Assembly (NCBI GenBank): GCA_028671895.1
Contig: CM053796.1
Coordinates: 39,244,860 to 39,308,859, forward strand
Direction: 5' to 3'
Origin: Oenanthe sinensis
Taxonomy: Eukaryota; Streptophyta; Magnoliopsida; Apiales; Apiaceae
Length of the DNA stretch: 64,000 bases
Part shown: one piece after another, positions 21,886 through 34,167 of the stretch
Numbering within the stretch: position 1 is the stretch's first letter
How the letters are laid out: each line of letters begins with the position of its first letter
Notes under the pieces: model-generated
Told to the model about the DNA's origin: nothing
Database searches by the model: none
What the model saw: the letters and a program-made list of their open reading frames with translations, nothing else
Position numbers and translations under genes: made by a program

Positions 21886-23285
21886 CTGTAGAGAAAAAAA
21901 ATCAATTAAGAAACTCTAAATCAGTAAAACTACACTAAAAATAGAAGAAGACGAGGTAAGCATACACCATGCTGGTTAATTGGACTGTAAGCATATAATT
22001 TCTCTCTTGAAAATTAGGGTCTTCAGGTAGTACTTAATTTAAACCGTTTTTTCTACTCCTAGAAGCAAACCAGACCCTACTTGAGGGTGGGACATATATA
22101 CCGGGTAATTTTAATTAAGTTTTATAACTGATAGCAACTCACAACTTGTATCATCTTGTTTGTTTGAGCTTATACACATACTTTCAAAAAATATTAAGTT
22201 ATACTGAAGATCTAAAGGAAATAAAAGTTTGTTGCTTAATTTACACCAAAAATAATGTTATTTTAACTATAATGTCATAGAGTGTTTTAAATATTAGCAT
22301 TATATGAATTTGTGCATGAGAAAAAAATGTGGGTGACCTTTTCTCCTTATGTTTACCCTAGAATTACGCGAAAAAAGAATAACATCAAAAATGGAGGGAA
22401 TGATCTGTAACATATAATATGTGCGCAAGTTACAATATATTTTTAGTGCACAATGCGCGGACAATTTTACACACATCTAAAATTATGTAATTACACTACC
22501 TAAAAAAATATAATTACATATGTGTCAACTCTGACCTCTGTCATGACCAATTACTACTATATTTGCATAACTAGCCGTATTACTGGAAACTATGCTAATT
22601 GTGTCCAAGATTTGAGGATATATGGTCTCCAAGATATTCAATTTAATAGTTGTCTTCATTACACTTTTCTCGATACCACTATTAAATTGAATATCCAGCA
22701 AATCATATATGTACTGCTTTTAGAATAAAACAATTATTATGCATAAAACATGTTAAACTCGTCATGTTCAACTTGTAGAACATGTATCATCCCTAGTTAT
22801 TCAAATAAAAAGTTTTCTATATAGAATTTTTACCTAGTTTCATATCTGTAAAATGTGTGGAGACCTTTACCAGCTTCAAGCCTCAAGTTCTTGATGATGT
22901 GAGATTTCAAGGACTTTAGCTTGGAGCCCCAAGGTCATGGACAGATTTATTTTAAATCTATTCTAGGGTTTATTAATGTATCTGGGTACTTATATGATGT
23001 GTGAATTATTGTAGAGTGCCTGAGGCAATGAATGAATACATTACACATATGTAGTAATTAGCTACTATAATTAATTGAGAGAACCTAATTATAAGTAAAT
23101 CTTTGTTTATTTTAATTTCTTCAGTATAATCTCCTTTGTGTGTAAAATTCAATTTTAAGTTCCCAAACTTAGCGTTAGAGCTAGGGTAGCAAAGTTCACT
23201 AATCACTATAAAAAGTCTTTTAATTCAGTAGCAAATTAAGTTGACATCTATCTGATCGAATAGAGTTATTGATAGAGTATATGTA
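21886..23285. other. Intergenic DNA upstream of the HUA2-like fragment
   Basis: I searched the minus strand for the missing 5' exons and found none I can support. 22636-22694 has a 17-bp inverted pair (GATATTCAATTTAATAG / CTATTAAATTGAATATC). No repeat family was recognised. Confidence 0.5.
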
Positions 23286-23287
23286 TG

Positions 23288-23291
<4 letters not shown>

Positions 23292-23365
<74 letters not shown>
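23292..23365. repeat. TA microsatellite
   Basis: About 36 uninterrupted AT dinucleotides, preceded by GTAT repeats. It sits at the left edge of the Ty3/gypsy LTR. Confidence 0.95.
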
Positions 23366-23366
<1 letters not shown>

Positions 23367-24371
23367 CATGATTTTATTCTCATATTAGTTATATTTTGTA
23401 TTTAATTGGGTATTTCTTTAATAGATTTTAATGTTTTATCGTAGGAAACAAAGAATTTTAAACTGGAAAAGATTGAAAATAATTTAGAAGAAAATTCGTA
23501 CTTATTGGACTACACGCGCAAGATATTTTGTTTGGGCCATATCTCAAGTTTTAGAAGTCGGAATTGAGTGATTCAATAGCCCACGCGAAGATAACGAGAT
23601 TTTCTATCATTCTAGAGTGGTCCAGAACTCTTAGTCCAACAGGAACAACCCAGAAACAGAACATAAAAGTCAATTACGAATTTTAACTTTTAAAACCTAT
23701 TCAGTTTTGGAAACTCACTTTTGTATTCCTAGAGCATTAAAATACAATTATTATTAGGTTTTTAGATATTATCTATCATAGACATATCTCTATAGCCACC
23801 GAGGAGAGAAGAAGAACAAGTTCTTGTGTGAAGATTTTAATGTTGGTAACATATGGATTTTTCTTCTATTGTTCTTATCATGACTATGGTTGGCTAGACC
23901 CCTATTGTTGGAGGGCTGATTTGAAACCCTAAACATTATGACAATTATGCAATTTTAATATTCTGAGATATGTTTTGATTATACTTATATGTGCATCAAT
24001 GCTTATAGATTTTTTGAATTAACTATGGTATGTGGTCATTCAAATATGATATGTGATTGATATATCTATAAAGTCAATTAATCTTTCTATGTGGTCATGA
24101 GATTAATTGTATTAGCGTGTAATTCATATAATCTTTCTATGTGGTCATGGTGGTGGATTTTCATGCTTTCCAACATGTTTTTTTATTTGCTTACAACAAA
24201 CTTTTTCTTGTTTAATAGTTAGTTAGTTAAAACAAAAACTACAACACAAACACATTCTTTTGATCTTAACAAAATTGAAGAAAAGTGAACCCTTGATTCT
24301 TGGCGTAGAACGATACCCTATTTACTCTACATTACAAACAACATAAAAAAGGTTTAAATTAGCTCACACCA
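23366..24371 (+). mobile_element. 5' LTR of a Ty3/gypsy (Athila/Tat-like) element, approximate limits
   Basis: The LTR is inferred from the primer-binding site at 24377 and gag at 24504. It would end ...CTCACACCA at 24371. It contains a duplicated ATAATCTTTCTATGTGGTCA (about 24075 and 24130) and CTAGACCCCTATTGTTGGAG. The left edge is uncertain: TG at 23270 or near the TA run. No 3' LTR was found in the window. Confidence 0.6.
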
Positions 24372-24376
24372 ATATT

Positions 24377-24396
24377 TGGCGCCGCGCCGTCGGGGA
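24377..24396 (+). promoter_or_regulatory. Primer-binding site of the Ty3/gypsy element
   Basis: TGGCGCCGCGCCGTCGGGGA resembles the TGGCGCCGTTGCCGGGGA site of Athila-like elements, which pairs with the 3' end of a tRNA (Asp in Athila). Extra bases in the middle mark decay. Confidence 0.7.
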
Positions 24397-24503
24397 TTGA
24401 ATTTTACTTCTTTTTTTTGTACATATTTCCCCCCTTATTTTCCATCTTTTCTTCGCCTATTGCTTGTTGTGTTTCAGGTATAAGTAATATTTGAGTAGTT
24501 GAC

Positions 24504-25512
24504 ATGGCAGCAATTCCAACACTTCGTGATGATGTTGCGGTGTCGATTGCTAATATTGGGCATTCATGCATGGTGTATCCTGATCCAGTTGAAGGCAAGA
24601 GTAAGAGTTTTGAGCTTAAACATAATCTTCTGATGATATTACCAGTCTTTCACGATTTTCCAACTGAAGAACCACACCAACATCTCTCTAGATTTGTAAC
24701 CATTATTGAATGTATGGGACCTGATACGGCAGATCCTCAGATTTTAAAGATGAAGGCTTTTCCGTTTTCTGTGGATAAAGTAGCTTTGGATTGTTTAGAA
24801 AATTTGCCTATGAGATCCATTAATTCTTGGGAGAAGCTAGTAAAAGAGTTTTTGCAGAAGTTTTATCCAGCAACTAGAGTGATAAGCATGAGAAGTCAAA
24901 TAGCTGGAATTCAACAATATGCAATTGAGATGTATGCTGAGTACTATACTAGATTTCAGAAGTTACAGAAGAGGTGTCCTCAACATTGTTTCACTAGTGG
25001 AAGTTTGTTGCACTTCTTCTACCAGGGATTAATTGAACTTGAGAAGAGGCTACTTGATTCTTCTACTAGAGGTGCTTTTGTGGATTTGACTCATGATGCT
25101 GCTAAACAACTGATTACCAAAAGAGCTACTAATGAACTACAATATGGGAGTCGTGCAAATTCAGAATCAATTCTTGGAGTTGGATCTGATCAAAGATTGA
25201 TGAAGCTCGAGAAAAATATTGAGAGGCTCAGTGCATTAATTACAAATGGAAGAACATCTCAAGTTCAATTATGTGGTATTTGTGCAGCTTCCGGTCATTC
25301 TAATAATTCATGTCCACACTTGATTGCACCTTATCACGAAAATATCAATGCAAGTGGAAATGAGTATCAAGGTGAAAATCCATTCTTGGATTCATATAAT
25401 CCAAAATGGGAAGGTCGGCCTATGAGGCAGAGTGATCACAATCTAATTGGGTTTCAGCATCAAGGCAATTCTACTTATCTTGGTCTCCAACAGAGGGAAC
25501 AAATACATCAAA
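24504..25512 (+). pseudogene. Ty3/gypsy gag, cut by a CACTA insertion
   Basis: An open frame of about 336 codons starts at ATG 24504 with no internal stop. It holds a retrotransposon gag core (WEKLVKEFLQKFYPATRV, RFQKLQKRCPQHCF, FYQGL) and one CCHC zinc knuckle, CGICAASGHSNNSC. Gag would form the particle and bind RNA. The frame is broken at 25513, where the CACTA end starts; the last residues of the apparent frame are transposon sequence. Protease and pol are missing. The clean frame suggests the gypsy copy was young when hit. Confidence 0.88.
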
Positions 25513-26502
25513 CACTACTAGAATTTGTCACATAGACATCAAGGTTTTAACATCGGTCAAAAAAATCACGGATGTTAAAGTTATCTATTACATCATTTTT
25601 TTAAAACCGATGTCTTTCTGTTATTTTAACATCGTATTTTTAGACAACCGATGTGTTAGATATGTCATTAAAAAAAATCCCACTTTTTTTACTTCCCCCT
25701 TGTACAATTATTAAAATTCACCCCTTTCCCCGAAACCATTTCCCCCCTAACACATTAAAAATTAGAAATTAAAATACAAAAACTAAAAACTAAAAAAAAT
25801 AATACTTAGACAAACAAACACATTCACACACTCTCAAAATCAGCCGCTCTCTCTCCCCGACAAAACTCAATCACCCAAGAACCCTAACTTTTAAATTCTC
25901 AAATCAGACCCTAATCACTTTCAAATCGAACCCTATAATCACTTCATTCCTTCCTTCCACTCTCAAATCGAACTCTGATCCTTTTATTTTGGTTGAAGGT
26001 GCTTTGGTCGCAAGTGTTTTGGTTGAAGGTGCTCGAAAAACAGATCTAGTCTACTTGGTCGAAGGTGCTCGAAGTATCTTCGCTCGAAGAGTTGATTGGG
26101 TCTATTTGCTCTAGTAGCCCTAACTGTTCTTTGTTGATTTGATTTGGTCGATTTGCTATGTGTTTGTATGTGTTATGTATTGTATGTGTTTATATATGTT
26201 TATATGTTTAGTATGTTTATTATATGTTTATATATTTGTGTTTGTATCTCTGATAAGAGTATTATCATATCTCTGTTAAGAGTATTGTTTGTGCTTATAT
26301 GTTTGGTTTTTACTGTTTATGTTATGTATTGTTTGTGTTTATATGTTTGCCAGAAACGTATAATGCTACGAAAAAGATTTGTAGAGTTTGTGTGGATGAG
26401 ATTGGGTTCAAGAAGAATGGGGATTTGTTTGTGTCTTGTGTTGAGTGTGGATTCCTAGTTTGCAGACCTTGTTATGAGTATGAAAGAAGTGAAGGCCATC
26501 AA
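25513..26502 (+). mobile_element. CACTA (En/Spm) transposon 5' end carrying a gene fragment
   Basis: The end CACTACTAGAATTTGTCACA interrupts gag. Subterminal repeats of ACATCGGT and its inverse ACCGATGT (25553-25652) are typical of plant CACTA elements. Then come leader-like sequence (GAACCCTAACTTTTAAATTC), TTGGTCGAAGGTGCTCGAA repeats and a T-rich intron-like stretch that leads into a CESA exon fragment. No matching right end (CTAGTAGTG) was found before the next element, so the CACTA copy is truncated near 26502. Confidence 0.8.
26354..26502 (+). pseudogene. Captured cellulose synthase (CESA) zinc-finger exon fragment
   Basis: After an acceptor-like TTTGCCAG, the frame reads KKICRVCVDEIGFKKNGDLF, then VSCVECGFLVCRPCYEYERS and EGHQ. 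This is the N-terminal zinc-binding domain of plant CESA proteins, with the paired cysteines and the PCYEYER signature. That domain mediates CESA dimerisation in the rosette complex. The similarity stops at EGHQ, near where I recall CESA genes having an intron, so one exon seems to have been taken. No glycosyltransferase domain follows. It lies inside the CACTA element and is a pack-type capture. Confidence 0.85.
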
Positions 26503-27640
26503 AAGAACAAACAATTAAATCACGTAACTATATAAATCGTAGACAAGGCTAACTATATAATAGATCTAACAATCAAACCAAGCAAGCACAAATCTAAATA
26601 TAATCTGCCTAATATGTATACTAACATATAAAAATAGAATCAACTTGTAACCCTTGAGATCTAGAGAGAAATCAAGAGAAAAAACCAATTTCGAAGCCAA
26701 AACACACAAAAAGTAGTCGGCGGAAAAAAATCGCTGGAAAATCATCGGAAAGTGAACTTTTGGTATAACTTTGGGGGCAGCTAGACAAGTCTAAGGGCTG
26801 TGGAAATGAGGTCTTGGGGTAGCCAAAACGGACTTGTATAGTTGGTGTGTAATTTATGCAAGTATATGAGTTTATAAGCTTGAAATGAGTTAGATCTATG
26901 AAGAAACAAAGCCTAAAACACAAAAGCTCTTGGAGATGAAACCCTACTGATCTTGAGAGCTTCTCTGGAGTGAAATATGCAGTATATACTTGGCACTAAA
27001 TGACTTAAGAAATGAAGTGTGGGTGAGGTTTTATTTATAAGCCAAAATTAAGCATTTTTGGGACAAGGCTTGGCATGTGATAAGGTAAGGTACACAATTT
27101 GAAAATGTTGTCCCCTCCGCTGTATTTACCCACATGGGTGCCTAGAAAACGTGCTAGCCTCATTCAATAAATTATTTAAGCGAATAAACACGATACCGAA
27201 CGATACGTTGAAAATATGACGTTTTTTAAAATATGCTCCAAAAATTATGAAACTTTGGGAAATATCTGGGAATGATCCCAATAGGTCATGGTCAAAATTC
27301 TACTCAATTTGGAGTTGACTTTCATTGACTTTTAATTGACCGAACAAATGATCCCGAAATCGGGAATACAGGCCAAAAATAAAAGTCACCCAAAAATTAT
27401 GAAAAACATCCTAAAATTCTTTTTCAACATTCTAGTGACATTCCCGAAGTTTCAAGTCATTTGGAAAAGTGTAGCTATTACGTTGAGAAAAAAATCGTTT
27501 CGCTATCCCTATAGTCCGAAACAATAATCGATAGCCATTTGCCGGAACTTGACGACGTTTGGACTAAAGTTTTGACTCAAAATATATTCAAATATAATAT
27601 TCCTAAAATAATAATGTCTATGAAGTCCAAGAAATATTTA
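26503..27640 (-). mobile_element. Probable LTR-retrotransposon LTR fragment, minus strand
   Basis: Read on the minus strand it looks like a promoter and leader: CTTATAAATA (TATA at 27032-27041), then CTCACCCACACTTC, AAGCTCTCAAGATCAG and a T-rich tail. It contains no reading frame with similarity. It starts exactly where the CESA fragment stops. No primer-binding site was found, so it may be solo or truncated. Lineage (perhaps Ty3/gypsy) is unsure. Confidence 0.4.
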
Positions 27641-28144
27641 ATTTGAATTAAAATACAAATTATCCAACGAAATAGGACAATTCAAGGCTTTCGTGATAAA
27701 ATCTGTATTTTGTATCTAGGCAGGACTTTGTTGAAGATAAATTGAACAAATATATTTAGAAAATATATTAAAATATATTCCCTTGAAAATCTTCAAAACA
27801 AACACTCTTTTGAATTCATAACACAATTTCTGTTTCGTAAAAGTAGTGTTGAAAATACTGTATTTGTTCATTTTCAGTCTTTGCCTCAAAATGTAACATA
27901 TATAAATTAGATTTGATTTTATCATTATTTTGATAAATCTTATCTAAATATATGTAGAGAGAAAACCATTTGGTTTCTTTTGTAAAAGCAGTTTGATCCA
28001 ATTTGACTTTCTTCTCGTTGACTGTCACTTCGAGCAACCTAATGGAAGATTACTATATTAATTAGTAACTTCCTAATACTAATTTAATTTACACCTATCG
28101 TTAATACAAAATAATCAAAACCTAATCCATAAGACTGTAACTCA
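27641..28144 (-). mobile_element. Probable 3' LTR region of the minus-strand SIRE-like element
   Basis: It lies directly beyond the polypurine tract of that element. The LTR would start, on the minus strand, at TGAGTTACAG (28144 down). Its far end was not fixed; TG at about 27712 is one candidate. Confidence 0.45.
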
Positions 28145-28165
28145 TAATCTTCCCCTTTTTGATAT

Positions 28166-30020
28166 TTTGTTGAAACATTTTAGTGTAAAATTAAATATGT
28201 GAGTGACAGCCTAAGCTTCCCCTGCATGTATGCAACTATCTAATTTATGCATTTTTAGATTTTAAGATCTAATTATCACTTCCCCTAAAGTGTTAAAAAT
28301 CTTTCTTGATTTTAATGCATAACAGATAGACATACAAATATTATGCAGCAGTTAGGATGCACACAGAAAAATTGAGTATATACCCCTTGATAAGTGAGCA
28401 CTTATCATTTTAAATTCCAGCTTGTATACTCCTTTTTCCAAAAATTTTGTTGTATGCCTTCCATATTTTGATAAGAATTTAAATTCTATATCAATTTTCC
28501 ATTTTGTATCAACTTCAAAATATTATTATGTGAGAGATATTTTACAAGTAGAATTATGGATATAAGATAATTCTCTTCCCCTTATTATACTCTCTTCTTT
28601 TTAAAAGTAATTTATTTGGTAGTAAAAAAATTTGAATTTTACCCTCTTTTACCAAATAAATTAACTGGACTTTATTTTACACTTTCTTCTCCTTGTTTTG
28701 ACAATTAATATCAAAAACAATTTTGAAAGCAGAAATTTAAAATTTGATTAACAACTTCTAACTTTTAAAATTTGATTAACAACTTCTAACTTAGAAATGA
28801 AAGAAGTGAATATGATAACTTCCCTTTTTAGTCCACAAATTTCGAATTAATAGTAATTCGAGGCAATGCTGGGTGAGAATTTGAAATGTTTTATTCGAAT
28901 AAAAACCTGTAAATTGCATTTAAACAGATAGAACCAGAATTTGTATGACAAAAGAAATTAAAGATATGACCACAGAGACATACGAGCCAATACAAATTAT
29001 TATGAAACAGTTTCTGGACCAGTATATTTCGAACATATGTTATACTTATTAAATCATGTACTTAGTCTGAAATTAAAATTGCCAAAGCCCAACTGTTAGG
29101 TCCGACACAATATGCATAGATTGTAACTGTAGCCTTGTCAAAAGACCAATTATACTGGTAATTCAGAAGAACTTGTAGTAGTTCAAAAGGTTGCTTAACT
29201 GCCAAAGTGGCAAAAAATTTTCTTGATCTCTTAGCATAAAAACCACTTTGCTAATCAAACTACAATTTTTGTAACAATAAGACACCTGTTGCAATTTAGC
29301 AAAATGACTGACTATCAACTAATTCTAGTTATACCAAGTGATTTTGAAAATTCCAGAAAACTACACACACTAAACAAATTCTTCTAGGTACTAGTTTCTT
29401 TCTTGAGCACCTGCAAGTCAAGTTTGGTTAGTAGTGATCTAGAAAAGAAGCTTGCAGTTAAAAAAATACAGCAGACTGAGATCCCAATTAGCAAAAGAAA
29501 CAGAATTGTTCTCAATGCTTTTTGGCACCAACTAATACTTTAAGAACATGCAATTCAAGTGTATCAGTAGTGGATCAAGTTAATTTGAACAAGAATGACT
29601 ATTATTTGACATAATTTAAAGATCACAGAAGCATTTCATTCATTGTCAACAACTGCACTTCAGATTACTACAAAAGATAATCAATAGATGATTATTTCTA
29701 ACATGACCCTAGAAACAAGAGCTACACTAGGTCATCCTACATACTCACTGAACAGAAACACAAGCAACAAGAAGGACATACAACCAACAACAATGCAGTC
29801 CATAGTAAGCTTCAACAAAAGTACTCATCAACTAAAGATTCACTAATCAATATGCAGGCAACAGACACAAAAGCTTGGCAAGATAACCAATCAAAGCAGA
29901 TAAACAAGTAGACACCACCACCACAGTCCTAGTTTTCATCCAAAATAAGAATCAGATTCCCAAATCATGCGAAAATATCATCAAAACCTAATATATCAGA
30001 TAGAGAATCACTTGCACCAC
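28166..30020 (-). other. Non-coding 3' region of the minus-strand copia remnant
   Basis: AT-rich, without a coding frame. A small duplication of ATTTGATTAACAACTTCTAA occurs at about 28741-28790. No other structure was recognised. Confidence 0.5.
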
Positions 30021-31313
30021 CTACCTCCATGTCCCTAGGACCATCACAGTTACTGGACCTACATCTTCTACCACCATCTCAGGAATTTCATCATTTCCAT
30101 TCTCAATTAGGGGCAGAAGAGGGAGATCCATCAATCCAAGTTGGATATTGATTAGTTGGGTTAACCCATCATCTATTCTACCAGCTCTAGTAACTGAGTT
30201 GGCCAATATTTCCACCAAAACACCTATTTTAGTCTCAATTATTTCAAGTTTTCCAGCTAGAGTCTTAATTTTCTCTTGTAGAGACTTAAAAACTGCCTCA
30301 AGTGCATTGTGACTTTTCTCAAGGTTGAGAATTTTAATTTCTAAATCAGACACATATATAGGTGCAACAGTTGCATCAGTAGTGACAGCAGGTGGAGTAA
30401 CAACTATATTTGGAGGAGGATTTGAGGTTGAGGGGTTGGAAGAGTATTGAAACTAGGTAAAGGAATCACTGTCCTCACAGCTTTGTCAGAAATGGTGCTA
30501 GCAACCTGAAAGTATGGAAGTTTCTTGAGGTTTAACTTAAAATAGACAAACACTTTGGTAAGGAGAAGGCCATAAAACATATAACCCTTTTTGAAACCAT
30601 TAATCATTTGGAGAAGGATGGTGTAAGAGTGATTGAAGCTAACTTTTTAGCTAGATAGTTTGTACATGAGTTTGATTTCTGCAAAAGACATCAATTTTCC
30701 AGGAGTGGTGTTTGGAAAAATATTTCCCCTCATGATCAAAGCTAGGTTCTGGAATGCAGGTGTGAAATGCTCATAAGATATCCCCTTATCTCCAATAAAA
30801 AGATTTTGGGGCACAGAAAACAGATAAATAGAGTTTAAGTTCCATGGCATTGAAGGTGAATTCTTTGAGTATGTCAATATTGGTTAGGTTTAAGAGATTG
30901 AGACTGAGTTTGAGAGCTTTATAAAGCTCAATGTGATCAAGAAGAAGTGTTTTCCCATTTACAACGGAGGTAACAAAGACTACATCCCCAACCCCATACC
31001 TAACCTCCATATTGTTATAGAACTCAATCACCATATTAGGAAACACTTTTCTGTTTGGATAAAACAGAATTGGCTCCCAATTTAAATTGGCAAAGAGTTG
31101 ATAGAGTTCAGTTCTCTTATCTAGATGAATCAGACATCCAGGTTGAAGTTTGGATTTGCTAGGCCTAGAGGCTGGGTTGTCATAGGTGGAAGTAGAGTGG
31201 TTTTGCTTAATTAGTTTCTTCATATTCCTATTAATGGAAAAAGAAGGGTCTGTGGTGTTGGAGTTTTGACCAAGACACAAGGTGGTGTTGACTATGTTAA
31301 GATCAGACTCCAT
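30021..31313 (-). pseudogene. 3' extra ORF of the SIRE-like remnant (unknown function)
   Basis: A frame starts at ATG 31313 (MESDLNIVNTTLCLGQ) and runs to 30786. It continues in another frame (VPQNLFIGDKGISYEHF, about 30820-30650) and then, after further shifts, ends in a predicted coiled coil (SDLEIKILNLEKSHNAL, KIKTLAGKLEIIETKIGVLV, 30353-30021). The block PILFYPNRKVFPNMVIEFYN with GKTLLLDHIELYKAL resembles a domain I recall as the putative plant transposon protein domain. Such frames sit between pol and the LTR in this lineage; their role is not known. At least two frameshifts make it a pseudogene. Confidence 0.6.
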
Positions 31314-31995
31314 AAGTAGCAAACACAAGAAATGAATGATAAGCAATGAATGCAGACAAGGTTTAAGTGCAAAGAGACACGTTTGTTTAAGGATATGAGA
31401 CACATATGAATAAATGCACAATTGTAAGACCACAATTAAAGTTGATGCACTCATATATACACAAACCCATAGACAAATAGCTAAGAATAGATACAGAACT
31501 TCATATATCATCAAAAAGGCTACAGATTTTAGATCATAGACTACACAGGTAATATAGTAGACATGCTTTAACTGTTGCAGAACTAAGTTTAGGCAAGTAG
31601 CAGTTGACATTAAATCATTTTACAGATACAATGGCAAAATATACATACACTAACTGCACAATTAATTCAGTTATAGCTGCACAACAATTACCAATCAAGG
31701 TAGTGAATAGTGATAGATAAATGAAAGACTGAGAACATGAATCAGAGTATATATTTTAACACTGATTTTCTGCAGAAAATATGACATAAAGCATGTAGAT
31801 CCACTAAGTGCAGTCAAGTACAGGGGGCAAGTAGCAGAAAGGCTATCAAACATAGTACACTGAACAGTAACATAGTACACAAGTAAGGACAATTGTCACC
31901 ATACTCATTTAATGATCTACAGGCCTTCTTATCAAATAAATTGATTTCTAACTCTACCAACACAAAAAAATTTGTCAGTGGAATACATAAACATA

Positions 31996-32012
31996 AGTGT
32001 GTGTGTGTGTGT
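31996..32012. repeat. GT microsatellite
   Basis: Eight GT units in the spacer between the extra ORF and RNase H of the minus-strand element. Confidence 0.9.
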
Positions 32013-32429
32013 GAACAGTGACTACAAGTCTAAACAAGAGACATAATCCATATAACACACAATTATGTAATTCAACTAATATCATACTTATTTGATGTAA
32101 ATAAGCTTTGATTTTATTCCAATAAAGTGGAACACCTATGTCATAATTCAATTGTATCCAGATTTTAGTCAATGTAAGATTAAGACTAAATAAATTTTTG
32201 GTTCACAAGATTGCAAGCAAGGTAGTCAATTAATAACCAATCTGCTTAAAACATTTAATTTACTTATTAAGACATATACAAATTACACAAGTATATATCA
32301 TCCATGTAAATTATTAAGCATGCTGAAGATCCAGGACCAAGTCACATCCATAGTAGGCAAGGCAAGATATTACTACATCGTATTAGTCACCACAAAGCAG
32401 ATATGAGCACAGAGTGACAGAGACACAAT

Positions 32430-34085
32430 TCAATTGCATCTTGTGAATCCACAAAGAATTGAAATAATCAATATTCCCTTTAAATCACAAAATGCAGCTG
32501 CTATATACTCAGTTTTTGTAGTGGATATAGACATATAATTTTGTTTCTTAGAAAACCAAGAAACCAAGCATCCACCAAGAAACTGACAAGTACTACTTGT
32601 GCTTTTTCTGTCAATCAAGTGTCCCGCATAATCTGAATCAAAAAGGCATACTAGGTCAAATAGTTGTCCTTTTGGATACCATAGACCCATTTCAGTTTCC
32701 CCTTAAGGTATCTGAATATCCGCTTTACAGCAATCACATGAGATTCCTTAGGGTTGATTTGAAAGCGGGCACACTTATATACGTTAAAATGTATGTCAGG
32801 CCTACTTGAAGTAATATAAAGAAGACTACCAATCATTCCTCGATATTTCTTTGTATCCACAGAAATACCACTAGGATCTTCAGTCATCTTTAATGCAGGT
32901 GATATAGGGGTACTGATGGTCTTACAATTTTCTATCTCAAATTTCTTAAGCATTTCCTTGTAATATTTTGATTGTGAAATATGAATGCCTTCATCGGATT
33001 GGATAATTTATAGTCCCAAAAAGAAATTTAATTCCCCCATCATGCTCATTTCAAATTCTTTAATCATAATATCATATAATTCTTTACATACAGATTCCTT
33101 GGTAGAGCCAAAGATAATATCATCTACATAAATTTGAGCGAGCAAGTTGTCATCATTTTCATACTTCCTAAAGAGAGTGGTATCAACAACTTCTATTTTG
33201 AAATCATTTTCAATAAGGAATTTGCTTAACCTCTCATACCAAGCTCTAGGAGCTTGCTTTAACCCGTAAAAAGCTTTGTACAATTTGTACACGTACTCAG
33301 GATGTAAGTGATCTTCAAATCCAGGTGGTTATCTTATATATACTTCTTCTTCTTTTAAGACACCATTAAGGAAAGTAGATTTGACATCCATTTGATAGAC
33401 TTTGAAACCTCTATGAAAAGTGAAGGCTAAGAACATTCAAATTGATTCAATTCGAGCCACGGGAGCATAGGTTTCATCAAAATCTATTCCTTTCATTTGA
33501 GTGTAGCCTTGAGAAACTAATCGTGCTTTACTTCTTACCACTGTTCCACTTTCGTATAACTTGTTATGAAATACTCACTTTGTTCCAATAATGGAAGTAT
33601 CAGGGGGATGTGGAACTAGTTCCCGAACTTTATTATAAGTGAATTGGTTTAATTCTTCTTGCATAGCAAAAATCCAATCCTCATCCAATAAAGTTTCATT
33701 TGCTGTTTTAGGTTCTATTTGTGATAGAAACCATATGACTCACAATGTTTTGAACTTGAGAACGAGTTTGAACGCCTTTAGTTAAATCCCCTAAGACATA
33801 GTCTATTAGATGATCTTTAAGTAATGGTATTTCTATAGGCAATTCAAGTCCGTCCTCTTCTTTTTCAAGAGGATTCTTTGGGATTGTAGGTCCAAGATTC
33901 ATATTTCCAATTTATCGAATAACATTTTCAACATCACTTGGAATATGACCATTTGAATCTGGCTCCCCCTCCTCTATCAAATCTTTTATCTTTAAGTTTG
34001 GTTTAGATTCATCGAATGCAACATTCATTGATTCTTCCACAACCAAAGTATTAAGATTAAATACTCGATAAGCTTTTCTATTAAT
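32430..34085 (-). pseudogene. Ty1/copia (SIRE-like) integrase tail, RT and RNase H
   Basis: On the minus strand: KAYRVFNLNTLVVEESMNVA (integrase tail, about 34085-34020); a linker with GVQTRSQVQN; RT from about 33560, with YGLKQAPRAWYERLSKFLI and the catalytic IYVDDIIFGS (33150-33120); then MIGSLLYITSSRPDIHFNV, VKRIFRYLKG (about 32780-32700) and RNase H SDYAGHLIDRKSTSSTCQFL (about 32630). Frames change and stops occur. Reverse transcription and RNA removal would be its roles; it is dead. Sequence beyond 34085 is unlike copia, marking the junction. Confidence 0.9.
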
Positions 34086-34167
34086 AAAATTGTAAGGCAT
34101 AATGTAACATACAATGTAATCAAGGATCTGTAACTCAACTAAAAGTAAAGGACTAGTAAATAATGTT

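Larger units (their letters stand above)
28145..34085 (-). mobile_element. SIRE-like Ty1/copia remnant, minus strand, 5' truncated
   Basis: From right to left: integrase tail, RT, RNase H (34085-32430), a spacer, a 3' extra frame (31313-30021), about 1.8 kb of non-coding DNA (30020-28166), and a polypurine-like AAAAAGGGGAAGAT (28157-28144). The order fits the SIRE/Maximus lineage, which carries extra sequence between pol and the 3' LTR. The gag, protease and integrase core are missing at the right, where the plus-strand LTR begins. Confidence 0.75.

Noticed and set aside
22636..22694. 17-bp inverted repeat that might be a microRNA-type hairpin
   Set aside because: The arms are too short, AT-rich and without extended pairing.
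22850..22960. Possible upstream exon of the HUA2-like gene on the minus strand
   Set aside because: The reading is short, with no family similarity and no matching phase to the exon at 21885.
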